64,000 bases of DNA, taken from assembly GCA_013350335.1 (NCBI GenBank), contig CM023537.1:47180111-47244110 (forward strand), given 5' to 3'. This stretch comes from Chimonanthus salicifolius (Eukaryota > Streptophyta > Magnoliopsida > Laurales > Calycanthaceae). Each line of letters begins with the position of its first letter. The first letter of the stretch is position 1. This document shows, piece after piece, positions 34,629 through 44,294 of this stretch. Position numbers and translations under genes: made by a program. The notes under the pieces are model-generated. The model saw nothing but the letters and a program-made list of their open reading frames with translations, was not told where the DNA came from and did no database searches.

Positions 34629-36683
34629 ATGGCATCGTCCTCGAAAAGGAAAGCGACCTCAACAAGGGGAGGGAAAAAACAAAAGAAGGATACCGCATTC
34701 GACCCCACCTATTTCGTATCTTCGGAAGCGGCGACCATGTACAGAGAGGATTTCTCCACACGGTCCTTCATATTCGGTAAAATCGTGGACCTCTCATATT
34801 TCACACAATTTGGTTTTAAAGTTGAAGATTTATTTGAAAAAATAGGTTGGGGGTCATTTTTGGCATTAAAAAGTGATATGTATCCGACGGTCGTTAAAGA
34901 ATTTTATGCCAATGTGGAAAGAATTGACGATGAGTCGGTTAAAACATCTGTCCGAGGGCAAGAAATTGTCATTACACGGGATAGGTTAGACCTCCTATAC
35001 AATTTGCCCAAAGATGCGATTAGAAAGTACGACAGTCGTACATGGCCCACTGATGTTGAGGGCTTTGACATTTTGGTAGCCCTTAACGAAATCTGTGGGA
35101 GGACAGATATTACTGAGAAGAAGACCCCCCCTCTGACGAATTTGACATTAGAGGCACGAATCATCCACCACATAGTTGTCAACTGTGTGTGCCCTAGAAA
35201 AGGGCATACTACTGTGACATGGTTCGATGTCTTCTTGATTTGGTGCATCATGAATGGGAAAAAAATCTCCCTTTCCCATATCATCATTAGTCACATGCGC
35301 GCCTGCCGGAAGACCAGAAGATGCAGTCTTCCGTACGGTCTATTTCTATGTTCATTTTTTGAAGAACGCGGAATCCCTCTTCTCCCCGATGATAAAGTTT
35401 CTTTAGACCGATTTGATTATTTCAATGATTCAACTTTGAAGAAGATGGGATTCCAACTCGACGCAGTGAGTAAGAAATGGGTACCCAAAGTTGTCGAGGC
35501 ACTTCAACTTCAGGTACCACCACCACCTGAGCCATCTGAGGCGCGTGAGGCACGCGAGGCAGGGACTCCTCCTCAAGAAGGATCAACTGGAATCAACACA
35601 CAACAGATTCTTGATAGCATTTCTTCTTTGGAGGAGAAGATGGATCAGAGATATGATCAGGTTTCTGCAAGGTTGGATGTGATGCAGAATCAGATTATCG
35701 ATACTTTGAGATTGGCTGTGCTTATAGCACAAGAGAGGGGGATAACAGCAGCATTAGGAGCAGAAGCAGATGGGAGTTTACGAGCAAGGGTATCTAAAGA
35801 ATATGCAGGAGCAGCTTTTGTCCCTATTCGTCCATTTGGATCAGCAGCTTCAGCTTTAGGAGCAACATCTGGCAGCCCTGCTCGACCATTTCGATCAGCA
35901 GCTTCAGCTTCAACTTCAGCATCTGACATTCCTGCTCGACCATCTCGATCATCTGCTCCACCTTCAGGAGCAGGATCTGGCACCCATACTCCTACATCTG
36001 GAGCAGGTGCTGGCACCCATGGTCCTACATCTGGAGCAGGTGCTTCAGCTTCAGCAGCAGCAGCAGGATCTAGCACCCCTGCTCGTCCATTTGGAGCAGT
36101 TTTAGGCCCCCAGGTCCGACCGATTGGATTAGTAGCTTTTGGCCACTCTGTTCGTCCGACTGGATTAGCAGCAGCTTCTGGCCCCCGTATTGGTCCGACT
36201 GGTGTTGCAGCTGCTACTGGCTCTCGTTCTGTTCATAGTCGAGCACCAGCAGTTTCTCGCCCCCGTTCTCGTCATACTGCACTTATTCCATATGTACCTC
36301 CAGTTCATGCACCAGCTGGTGCACCTCCTGCTGCACCACCTCCTGCACCACCTGCTGCACCTCCAGTTCATACACCACCTGCTGCACCTCCTGCTGCACC
36401 AGCTGCTGCCCGACCTGCTGCACCTCCTGCTGCACCATCTGCTGCACCTCCTGCTGCACCACCTGATGCACCTCCTGCTGCACCTCTTGATGCGCCTCCT
36501 GATGCACCTCCTGCTGCACCTCTTGATGCGCCCCCTGATGCACCTCCTGCTGCACCACTTGCTGCACCTGATGCACCTCCTGCTACACCACCTATTGCAC
36601 CTCTTGATGCACCTCCTGATGCACCTCCTGCTGCTTCATCTGCCTCACCTTCTACCTCTGATCCGGATATTATTTGTCTTTGA
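34629..36683 (+). CDS. PF20167-type plant transposon protein with Pro/Ala-rich tail
   Basis: An uninterrupted 684-residue frame starting MASSSKRKATSTRGGKKQKK, a basic, nuclear-localisation-like N-terminus. Residues about 50-255 resemble the 'putative plant transposon protein' domain (PF20167): KEFYANV, SVRGQEIVITRDRL, LEARIIHHIVV, FLIWCIMNGKKISL, CSLPYGLFLCSFFEERGI. A short coiled-coil-like stretch (about 325-365, ILDSISSLEEKMDQRYDQVSARLDVM) follows, then a low-complexity tail of Ala/Ser/Gly/Pro and APPAAPPDAPP repeats (about 390-670), ending in DPDIICL. The function of this family is unknown; it is found in transposons. Here it is convergent with the transposase, like the second gene of maize MuDR. 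Antisense and other-frame ORFs over the tail are by-products of the repeat codons. Confidence 0.8.
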   Translation: MASSSKRKATSTRGGKKQKKDTAFDPTYFVSSEAATMYREDFSTRSFIFGKIVDLSYFTQFGFKVEDLFEKIGWGSFLALKSDMYPTVVKEFYANVERIDDESVKTSVRGQEIVITRDRLDLLYNLPKDAIRKYDSRTWPTDVEGFDILVALNEICGRTDITEKKTPPLTNLTLEARIIHHIVVNCVCPRKGHTTVTWFDVFLIWCIMNGKKISLSHIIISHMRACRKTRRCSLPYGLFLCSFFEERGIPLLPDDKVSLDRFDYFNDSTLKKMGFQLDAVSKKWVPKVVEALQLQVPPPPEPSEAREAREAGTPPQEGSTGINTQQILDSISSLEEKMDQRYDQVSARLDVMQNQIIDTLRLAVLIAQERGITAALGAEADGSLRARVSKEYAGAAFVPIRPFGSAASALGATSGSPARPFRSAASASTSASDIPARPSRSSAPPSGAGSGTHTPTSGAGAGTHGPTSGAGASASAAAAGSSTPARPFGAVLGPQVRPIGLVAFGHSVRPTGLAAASGPRIGPTGVAAATGSRSVHSRAPAVSRPRSRHTALIPYVPPVHAPAGAPPAAPPPAPPAAPPVHTPPAAPPAAPAAARPAAPPAAPSAAPPAAPPDAPPAAPLDAPPDAPPAAPLDAPPDAPPAAPLAAPDAPPATPPIAPLDAPPDAPPAASSASPSTSDPDIICL

Positions 36684-36968
36684 TGTACTTTTTTTTTTTT
36701 TTTTTGTTATTGACATGTAAAACAGATGTAAAATTCATATTTTGAATGAACATGTTATATTATTTATCTCCTGCTCATTGTGAATTGGGTCGTTACTTTA
36801 AAAATGTTATTTTGAACTAAATTAGCATTTAAATATTCCACATAAAATGAATACATTCAAGCTGACAAGTACATTCAACAGCATTCCTAACTTAAAATTA
36901 AGCTATTGACAATCCTATCTCCACTTCATTGATTCCACCATTGCAAGAAATCGTCATTATCTCTAAGA
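36684..36968. other. Spacer between the convergent genes of the Mutator-like element
   Basis: About 285 bp, AT-rich, starting with a T run (36690-36706) just after the PF20167 stop. It presumably holds the 3' ends of both transcripts. AATAAA is not seen in clear position. Confidence 0.45.
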
Positions 36969-38099
36969 TCACCAGACCACTGCATAACATTTTAAAAAAA
37001 TGACATTAGAACATATGGAAAAGTTATATGTCGATTGGTAAATACATATAAACTCTTTAAGGAATGAACTTACTTCGGTCATTTCTGTAGAGTTATATGT
37101 TGAATCGTCACCAAAGTTGTAAGATCCACTATCATGTGGAAAACTCGCTGTTTCTGATTCAATGAAATCACCTACATTATAATCAGCATTTAAATCTACA
37201 CTCGTAGATGCATTAGGGAACTCCAAATCAATGGCATTCTTTAACGCCAATTCCCTATCAGTCAAAAGAACTTGTCGATCATGGTGCACTTCGAAGACCT
37301 TTTTAAACATCTGTAATGCCCATACATAATCTTCAAATTTCTCATTTCTTAGAAATGCAAAGCATGAGCAGAAATTCTTATTGAAACTTGTCACACCAAC
37401 GACATGAAGCAATGGCATATGATATCTGTTGGTTTTGTACGTGCAATCCATCAGAAACACATTATGATATCTGTCGGTAAGAAAAATTGACTTCGGATGT
37501 GCGAAAAAGAGATGGGATAGATGACCATCACTGTCATAGTCAAGAAAATATTGATAACCACCTTATTGAAGATCTTCTATCAAAGCTTCAATTGTAGTTC
37601 GACCCCTTAGTTGCTCTTTCCGAAGCGCAGAACAAAAGTTGTACAAATCAGCCGCTGATATTCCAATATCTGGATTTTGATTTCTAAGGGTCGTCAAAAT
37701 TTGCCGTGGTGGTATATTGCTACTCCTCATTTCAATGATCATTCTTTTCTCAGAATCTGAAAAACATCTTGTACTTGGATGACCTAATAATACATCCGAT
37801 ATATCATGATTGTGCTCCAAACTCTTTATGGTCAACTTCCATGACCCATCAACAATCTGTTTTCCTTTAACTTCAAAAGGACAATTACATTGGCGAGAGT
37901 ATGCTTTCCTCTTTCTGTCATCGTCATTCAAGCTAACCGTGCTGCGGTATTTACCTCCTCTATCGCAGCCAAGGACTAATTTATTTTCCTTTTTACATGA
38001 CCTCTTTATCGTACATACAAATCCTTGTTTAAGAGCTATATTCTTAACATAATTTATAAGGTCTTCACGACTTTCAAAACATCCCTCAACAAACTCCAT
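36969..38099 (-). pseudogene. FAR1-type Mutator transposase, broken
   Basis: On the minus strand ATG at 38097-38099 opens a frame with a FAR1/WRKY-GCM1-like N-terminal DNA-binding region: MEFVEGCFESREDLINYV, RSCKK..LVLGCDRGGKY, CNCPFEVKG, SLEHNHD. This is followed by a 'IPPRQILTTLRNQNPD' segment. A TAA at 37563-37565 stops it, but the same frame continues through GGYQYFLDYD, HLFFAHPKSI and the MULE core VFLMDCTYKTNRYHMPLLHVVG (first catalytic Asp) and VLLTDRELALKNAI (second Asp). After that point the family's usual segment, including the third acidic residue, is missing; a short acidic piece (FGDDSTYNSTEMTE) follows. So there is one nonsense codon plus an internal deletion. The element probably moves only with help from another copy. 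Confidence 0.8.
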
Positions 38100-38604
38100 G
38101 ATGATTTCTAGAAAAAAACTGAGATAGGACTTACCTTCGATTCGAGATACGAGATCCAGACATTAGCTTGAGAGAGATAACTTCGACCCGAGGTAACAGA
38201 TTGAGAGAGTGAGTGTGTTGAAAATGAGAATGATTTTTTTTTAAGGGTTTGGGATTTAAAAGGGGTTCATTGTTTTGGGATTAAAAAGGGGGGTTGAAAA
38301 TGGGGTTTTAGGGTTAATTATTTGAAAAACGTGGTTCAAAATGGAGTATAAGGGTTTGGGATTGAAATGGGGTTCAAGGGTTTGGGATTGAAAAGAGAGT
38401 TGAAAAGGGGGTTCAAAATGAGGTTGTAGGGAGAAGTGTTTGCAAAAGGGGTTTAAGGGTGAAAAGTGGGTGTTGAAAATGGGGTTTAAGTTTTAAGGGA
38501 GAAGGGATTGAGAAAGGGGTTCAAGGGAGAAGGGAGAGAGAGAGGGAAACGAGGGTTTAGGGTTTTGAATGGAATGAGACGAGTGAAATTTCGTGGATCG
38601 ATTT
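38100..38604 (-). promoter_or_regulatory. Leader and promoter region of the MULE transposase
   Basis: Minus-strand upstream region with degenerate GGGTTTGGGATTGAAA and GGTTCAAGGGTT repeats (38240-38530), superficially telomere-like. Its outer part (AACCCTAAACCCTCGTTTCCCTCTC in inverted sense) resembles the leader of the PF20167 gene at 34240-34400. The inverted repeat therefore seems to extend, in decayed form, into both leaders, so both genes probably start from promoters in the terminal repeats, as in MuDR. Confidence 0.45.
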
Positions 38605-39909
38605 ATATATAAGTTTCATTCATTCGAATGAATCAGCCCATTCATTCGAATGAATGCCTTGAAAACGTGCATTCATTCGAATGAATGGTCTGATTCATTC
38701 GAATGAATGCATCAGAGACTGCCTGAGAATGGCAGTCCAGGAATTCATTCGAATGAATCAGCCCATTCATTCGAATGAATGCACATTTTCAGGCATTCAT
38801 TCGAATGAATGGGCTGATTCATTCGAATGAATGCATCAGAGGCTGCCTGAGAGTGGCAGTCCAGGGCATTCATTCGAATGAATCATGCCATTCATTCGAA
38901 TGAATACACATTTTCAGGCATTCATTCGAATGAATGGTCTGATTCATTCGAATGAATGCATCAGAGGCTGCCTGAGAATGGCAGTCCAGGGAATTCATTC
39001 GAATGAATCAGCCCATTCATTCGAATGAATGCACATTTTCAGGCATTCATTCGAATGAATGGGCTGATTCATTCGAATGAATGCCTGGACTGTCATTCCC
39101 AGACAGCCTTTGATGCATTCATTCGAATGAATCATCCCATTCATTCGAATGAATGCCCGATAACAGAGGATTCATTCGAATGAATGGGCTGATTCATTCG
39201 AATGAATCAGCTGAACCAGAGGGACTGTCATTCCGTGGCAGCCTCTGATACATTCATTCGAATGAATCATCTGATTCATTCGAATGAATGCACGTTTGAA
39301 GGCATTCATTCGAATGAATCAGTTGATTCATTCGAATGAATGCTGTGTATGCGAATGAATCGAATGATCGGGCTGAACAGTACTCCGTGTTACTGTTCAG
39401 CCCATTCATTCGAATGACTGGTCATTCATTCGAATGAATGTATTCAGCGGAATCGTGTGCGAATGATTCGAATGATCGGGCTGAACAGTAACACGGAGTA
39501 CTGTTCAGCCCGATCATTCGAATGAATGTCCAGTCATTCGAATGAATGGATTCATTCGAATGAATGCCAAGATGAACTGGTCATTCATTCGAATGAATCC
39601 ATTCGGCGGATTCGAACGACTGGGCATTCGAATGATCGGGCTGAACAGTACTCCGTGTTACTGTTCAGCCCATTCATTCGAATGAATCCAAAATGAACCG
39701 GTGATTCATTCGAATGAATGTATTCATTCGAATGAATCGAAAATGAACTGGTGATTCATTCGAATGAATCAATTCATTCGAATGAATGACAAAATGAACT
39801 GGGAATTCATTCGAATGAATGGAAACGCGGGGGCAGAATCGTAATTTCACCCGAATTTCCGAATTCGGGTGTGTAGAGGCAGAAAAACTGGGTGTGTGTA
39901 AGTGCTCCC
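38605..39909. repeat. Right terminal inverted repeat with palindrome array
   Basis: Mirror of the left repeat, slightly longer (about 1.3 kb), with about 28 copies of ATTCATTCGAATGAAT and three 34-nt hairpins at 39370-39403, 39478-39511 and 39638-39671. Extra blocks at 38700-39000 repeat the phrase GGCTGCCTGAGAATGGCAGTCCAGG several times. The last 60 bp are an inverted copy of 33141-33200 with one or two differences. Confidence 0.9.
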
Positions 39910-40182
39910 TAAATTATTAACCATCAACATTTATAATTAATTAAAATTTAAAAAACATTTATTTAAGTCTTATAAACTTATTAAATTTTAAATTCTTATA
40001 TATTTTCTATCATGATGATAGAATTGATTAAATTTTTATCCACTTCTAATTATTTTAATAAATTTTCTATTCATCTACTTTCTAATGAATTAACATACAT
40101 CCAAGTAAGTCCTATAATATAAATGTATGTTAAATAATACAAAGTCTCTCTTTTACAAAATATTTTCCAATAATAAAGAAAT

Positions 40183-41471
40183 GTTAATTAAGGGTGCCCA
40201 TATAGACACCGATGCTTTCTGTCAGCAGACACCGAATTTTAGATTTTAGGTGAAAATTACCATTCTGCCCTTCACGCATGAAGGAATCGATCGGTTGATT
40301 CCCGAACAGGTGAAAGAAAACACCAAAACCGATCGATCGCACGATGCAGCGATCGATCCGTTTTCAAATGAAAAAATCAGCAGCGTAACAGATCGATCGC
40401 ACGATCGTGCGATCGATCTGTTTAAAAATAATTATATTATTTAAATAATAAAATTTCCTTTAAAACTTTACACTTATTTTTTAAGCACTGTGTATTTTCA
40501 AAATTTCTCAAATTGAATATCTAGACTAATTAAAATAACCTGATAAAAATACCTTAAGACTTCAATACTTTAAAGGAAAGATAAAACTTTAAAGTTATTT
40601 CTTAGGCACTGTGTATTTTCAAAATTTCTGAAATTCAATATCCGGACTAATTACGATAACCTGATAAAAATACTTTAAGACTTCAAGGTCTTTTAACACT
40701 CCTAAATGTGTTTTTGACATACCCTAGGATACCCTTATTTGTAAAATACTGTGTTTTAAATATTTAGGAGTGTCAAAAGACTTTGAAGTCTTAAGGTATT
40801 TTTATCAGATTATTTTAATTAGTCCAGATATTAAATTTGAGAAATTTTGAAAACACACAATGCTTAAAAAATAACTTTAAAGTTTTAAAGGAAAGATAAA
40901 ACTTTAACGTTATTTTTTAAGCACTGTGTATTTTTAAAATTTCTCAAATTAAATATCCAGACTAATTACGATAACCTGATAAAAATACTTTAAGACTTTA
41001 AGGTCTTTTAACACTCCTAAATGTGTTTTTGACATACCCTAGGGATACCCTTATTTGTAAAATACTGTGTTTTAAATATTTAGGAGTGTCAAAAGACCTT
41101 GAAGTCTTAAAGTATTTTTATCAGGTTATTGTAATTAGTCCAGATATTAAATTTGAGAAATTTTGAAAATACACAATGCTTAAAAAATAACTTTAAAGTT
41201 TTAAAGGAGATTTTATTATTTAAATAATATAATTATTTTTAAACAGATCGATCGCACGAGATCTGTTACGCTGCTGATTTTTTCATTTGAAAACGGATCG
41301 ATCGCTGCATCGTGCGATCAATCGGTTTTGGTGTTTTCTTTCACCCGTTCAGGAATCAACCGATCGATTCCTTCATGCGTGAAGGGCAGAATGGTAATTT
41401 TCACCTAAAATCTAAAATTCGGTGTCTGCTGACAGAAAGCATCGGTGTCTATATGGGCACTCGTTAATTAA
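40183..41471. mobile_element. Non-autonomous Mutator-like element with GATCGATC arrays (element 2)
   Basis: The element spans 40192-41462 (1271 bp) with perfect 9-bp duplications GTTAATTAA (40183-40191, 41463-41471), the standard length for Mutator-like elements. Ends are GGGTGCCCATATAGACACCG and, inverted, GAGTGCCCATATAGACACCG. The terminal ~80 bp aligns with the ends of the 33141-39909 element, with CTGCCC at the same distance (73 nt). Next comes a GATCGATCG-rich segment (40287-40425; mirrored 41240-41370). The interior holds two tandem self-complementary units. There is no coding sequence. Confidence 0.85.
40445..41210. repeat. Tandem self-complementary units inside element 2
   Basis: A phrase AAAACTTTAAAGTTATTTTTTAAGCACTGTGTATTTTC, in pieces, then ATATCCGGACTAATTACGATAACCTGATAAAAATACTTTAAGACTTCAAGGTCTTTT, in pieces, then ACACTCCTAAAT leads to a centre (CCCTAGGGATACCC) and is then repeated inverted. 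Units of about 320-330 bp occupy about 40561-40889 and 40890-41207, with a single partial arm before them (40445-40560). Each unit could form one long hairpin. Confidence 0.8.
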
Positions 41472-41937
41472 ATCAAGATAAAAATCAACTAATACAATTG
41501 ATAAGATGAAGTGCACTGGGGAAAATACATTTAACTTTTTGCCAAATCGATGTGGGCTAATATTTTAGATTTTAAAAACATATGTGAAAAATTGGGAACC
41601 ACAGTTGCGTATATATTTTTTACACTCTCACAGGTTTATAGTTTAGGACTACGGTGGCAAGGCGGCAACCTAGTGCTTTGAAACTTGAAAACTTGAAAGA
41701 GAACCGAGGAAATTACGGAACAAGCATATCCGTCACATGAATAATGACGTTTGCGCTTGCTGTTCCTCCTTCGGTTCCAACTTGGTTCAATTTGGTGGGA
41801 CCAGGGACATTATTTATGTGAGGGAATAAGAATAGAAAATTGATTTGTATATCTCTAATTCTCTATATTCTTTTAAAAAAAGACATGAGATGATATAATT
41901 TTTTATAATTTAAAAAAAAAATACTGAAAATTACGAA

Positions 41938-42152
41938 TGTGTTTGGATGAGAGATAAATTTTACAGGAGTTATTCAGAGTTACCTTTGACCAGGAGTTAC
42001 CTATATATTATGAATACCTTTATTTGAAAAGGGTTTTCAAAAGTGAGAGGAAAGAGATAAAAAATTAATTTTTTACTCCATTATTTAATTATCAAATAAG
42101 AATAACAAGGGATTTTCCATCACACGCATTATCCCATCCAAACTTTGCCTAT
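41938..42152. mobile_element. MITE with GTGTTTGGATG-type ends
   Basis: Ends read ATGTGTTTGGATGAGAGATAA on the left and, inverted, AAAGTTTGGATGGGATAAT on the right. The body (GGAGTTAC, then TTATGAATACC.TT.TTTGAAAAGGGTTTTCAAAA, then GATTTTTTACTCC) is shared with the MITE at 60345-61012, which is split by another insertion. Ends of this form recall PIF/Harbinger (Tourist-like) MITEs, but no clean TTA/TAA duplication was found. Confidence 0.5.
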
Positions 42153-42418
42153 GTCATTTAATGTTCTTTTCTAAAAGAGTAGCATACACAAATCAATTTC
42201 TTCAAAATTTATTACAAATGGCATTTTCTTCTTCAAACCATTTGACTTCACTTTTCGATTTCAAATTTAATTACATTTATTAAAAATCGAGAGCAATTCT
42301 AAGAAAGTTGGTATACTGATTTTTCTATAAAAGTTTAGATTATTTATTATAAATTGGTCCTCGATAATTGAGTGAGTTAGATTTCTTTTAAAACTTCTCA
42401 TTCCTATATATTCTAATA

Positions 42419-42593
42419 CTCTTTCCTTCTCATTTCAAACATTTGTATTTTTTAAAAAACTCTCTATATAAGGCTAAGACTCCATGTGATCTCATTCATT
42501 TTCAACACACTTTATACTACTCCAATATAAATGAGACAACTATTTTAGGACAATTCCAAAATCTATATAAAACAACTAATTGGGACAGGAGAG
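42419..42593. mobile_element. Stowaway-like MITE
   Basis: A 175-bp segment flanked by TA, with left end CTCTTTCCTTCTCATTTCAAA and inverted right end CTCTCCTGTCCCAATTAGTTG. It contains ATGAGACAACTATTTTAGGACAATT like other Stowaway copies. No coding capacity. Confidence 0.5.
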
Positions 42594-44294
42594 TATAAAA
42601 TATGAACTTATGTAATAACAATTAAAAAGTATAACATTTTGAAATTGTAATTTGTCTTGAATCAATTGTCATCTATTTCATTGTCATTAATGGATCAAGA
42701 ATACAATCAAACAATTAAGAAATTTACAATGAAATTATCTATTGTATATTATTAAACAATTAAAGAAACCTATTGATAAAGAGATGCTTCATCTTTATAT
42801 TGGACTCACTCTCTATCAAATTTTACAAAAAATCAAATACAAATTTATCTTTATAAGGAAAATATATTGTTTTTACTGCTTTAAGTATGAGGTAACTTTA
42901 AAATTGAAAAGCTGAAGTGCTACTATTATAAGCTTTAAAAATTAATGGCACTTGTCGTGTGGCTTTGGCCTACACTATAATAATATTGAGATGTTAAGTT
43001 GTTGATTTTCTTCTTCTTTTTTTTTAATATAATTAATGAATGATAATGAGTCAGGTGGCACGCTATCTTTATTTCTGTATTAGGAAGCTGTATTTTAAAG
43101 AATATAAGATATTCAATCAAATTTTATAATAAGATTTCTAACATGTATAGACATGGTCCCTAAATTAGGTAAACATGAAAATCCTTGATCTAAATTTCAT
43201 GTGGTTGCCTTCATTGTTGATAGGAAATGTTGCAAAGATTATTTCTTTACATGGGTATTTTGGTTGATTTTTGTACTATTAAGGAGCTTATTTTAAATTT
43301 CATAAAATTTCAAATAGAAGGATTTTAAAAGAGACAGAAAGAGAGAGGCAGCTGGGAGAGACTCTTCACCTTCCCCATTCCGGGGAGGATTAGGGTTAGT
43401 CTAAGTTAATCATTTTCATTTCTTTCAATTTACAATTTTCTTGTTTTGCAATTTTTTTTTATTTTAAATTTCTTTGTTCTTAGTTTTCTTAATTTTAGAT
43501 TGGAATTGACTTTGTGATATATTGGTTGAATGGGCCTTCAGATTTGAAACAATTTTTACCAAACAAGTCTTATTTGATTTTATCTTTTTTTTTTTTTTGA
43601 ATCATTTTATCGAATGAGACATTACCACAACGTCTATAGTCGTCGTTTCTGAATTGGATAAGGTGACATTAATGTCATTAGAAAGCCTTGTTTGTACTAT
43701 ATGTCCGTTTAACTTTCATTTTTCAAATTTAAGGGAGGGAGTTTGATCAACCAACTATGATTTATATTTTTTGAATTTTAATTCAGTTCATTGAATCATA
43801 AAAGTTGACTAATGTTAATTAGGAGATTGATGGAGGCACTCCCCTTTTTATAGAAGGACAACTCTAAATGCTTCATTTTGATTAAAATGATAAAAGTAAC
43901 TTCTTGAAAAGATAATTATCTCATGCACTAAATTTAATTGAGTGCATTTTTATTATTTTAATCAAAATAAAATAATGGAGATGTCCGCGTATAAAAATTG
44001 AGATGTCTTTATCAATCTCTTATAGATTATTAATTAAACTACTAAAATTAATATTTATTTACAATAATTAGTGATTGAAATATTCTTATTACTTTTAATC
44101 ACTCAAATAATTATTCTAATGAAAATTTATAAAAATTCTTCTTTATTTAAAAGTAGAAGTTAGTGATCAAAGCTGTGTACAATTAAATTCAAAATTCACT
44201 AAAAATAAGATATAGAGTGAATCAAAGGAAGAAACACATAGAACTTATTGGTATCTGAAAATTGATAAATTAAAAAATAAAGATAAATTTTATA
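42594..44294. other. AT-rich intergenic sequence
   Basis: No ORF with a recognisable domain, no RNA gene and no complete mobile element seen in about 1.7 kb. A short segment at about 43330-43560 (GGAGAGACTCTTCACC... ) is less AT-rich but does not open a coding frame. Confidence 0.45.

Larger units (their letters stand above)
33133..39917. mobile_element. Mutator-like element with palindrome-array inverted repeats
   Basis: The element spans 33141-39909 (6769 bp) and is flanked by perfect 8-bp duplications TAAATTAT (33133-33140, 39910-39917). The ends are exact inverted copies for the first tens of bases, starting GGGAGCACTTACACACACCC. The inverted repeats (33141 to about 34215; about 38605 to 39909) exceed 1 kb and consist largely of ATTCATTCGAATGAAT units. 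Two genes converge inside: a PF20167-type protein (plus) and a FAR1/MULE transposase (minus). The transposase family and long inverted repeats indicate a MULE; duplications of 8 bp rather than the usual 9 are within the known range. Two smaller relatives lie at 40192 and 44304. Confidence 0.88.

Noticed and set aside
34348..34845. 165-codon plus-strand ORF rich in PIHSNHT repeats
   Set aside because: It reads the leader repeats of the PF20167 gene in another frame and overlaps the start of the conserved frame.
36190..36720. Plus-strand 176-codon and minus-strand 97-codon ORFs rich in Leu/His/Gln
   Set aside because: They are other-frame readings of the Pro/Ala codon repeats at the end of the PF20167 gene; no independent evidence.
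38230..38570. Telomere-like AGGGTTT words
   Set aside because: The period is irregular and mixed with GGGATTGAAAA; it is the degenerate leader of the transposase gene, not TTTAGGG repeats.
33221..39850. Regularly repeated 16-bp units with unique spacers, resembling a CRISPR array
   Set aside because: The repeats are perfect palindromes with spacers of 2-60 bp, mirrored on both sides of a plant transposon; no cas genes and a eukaryotic context.
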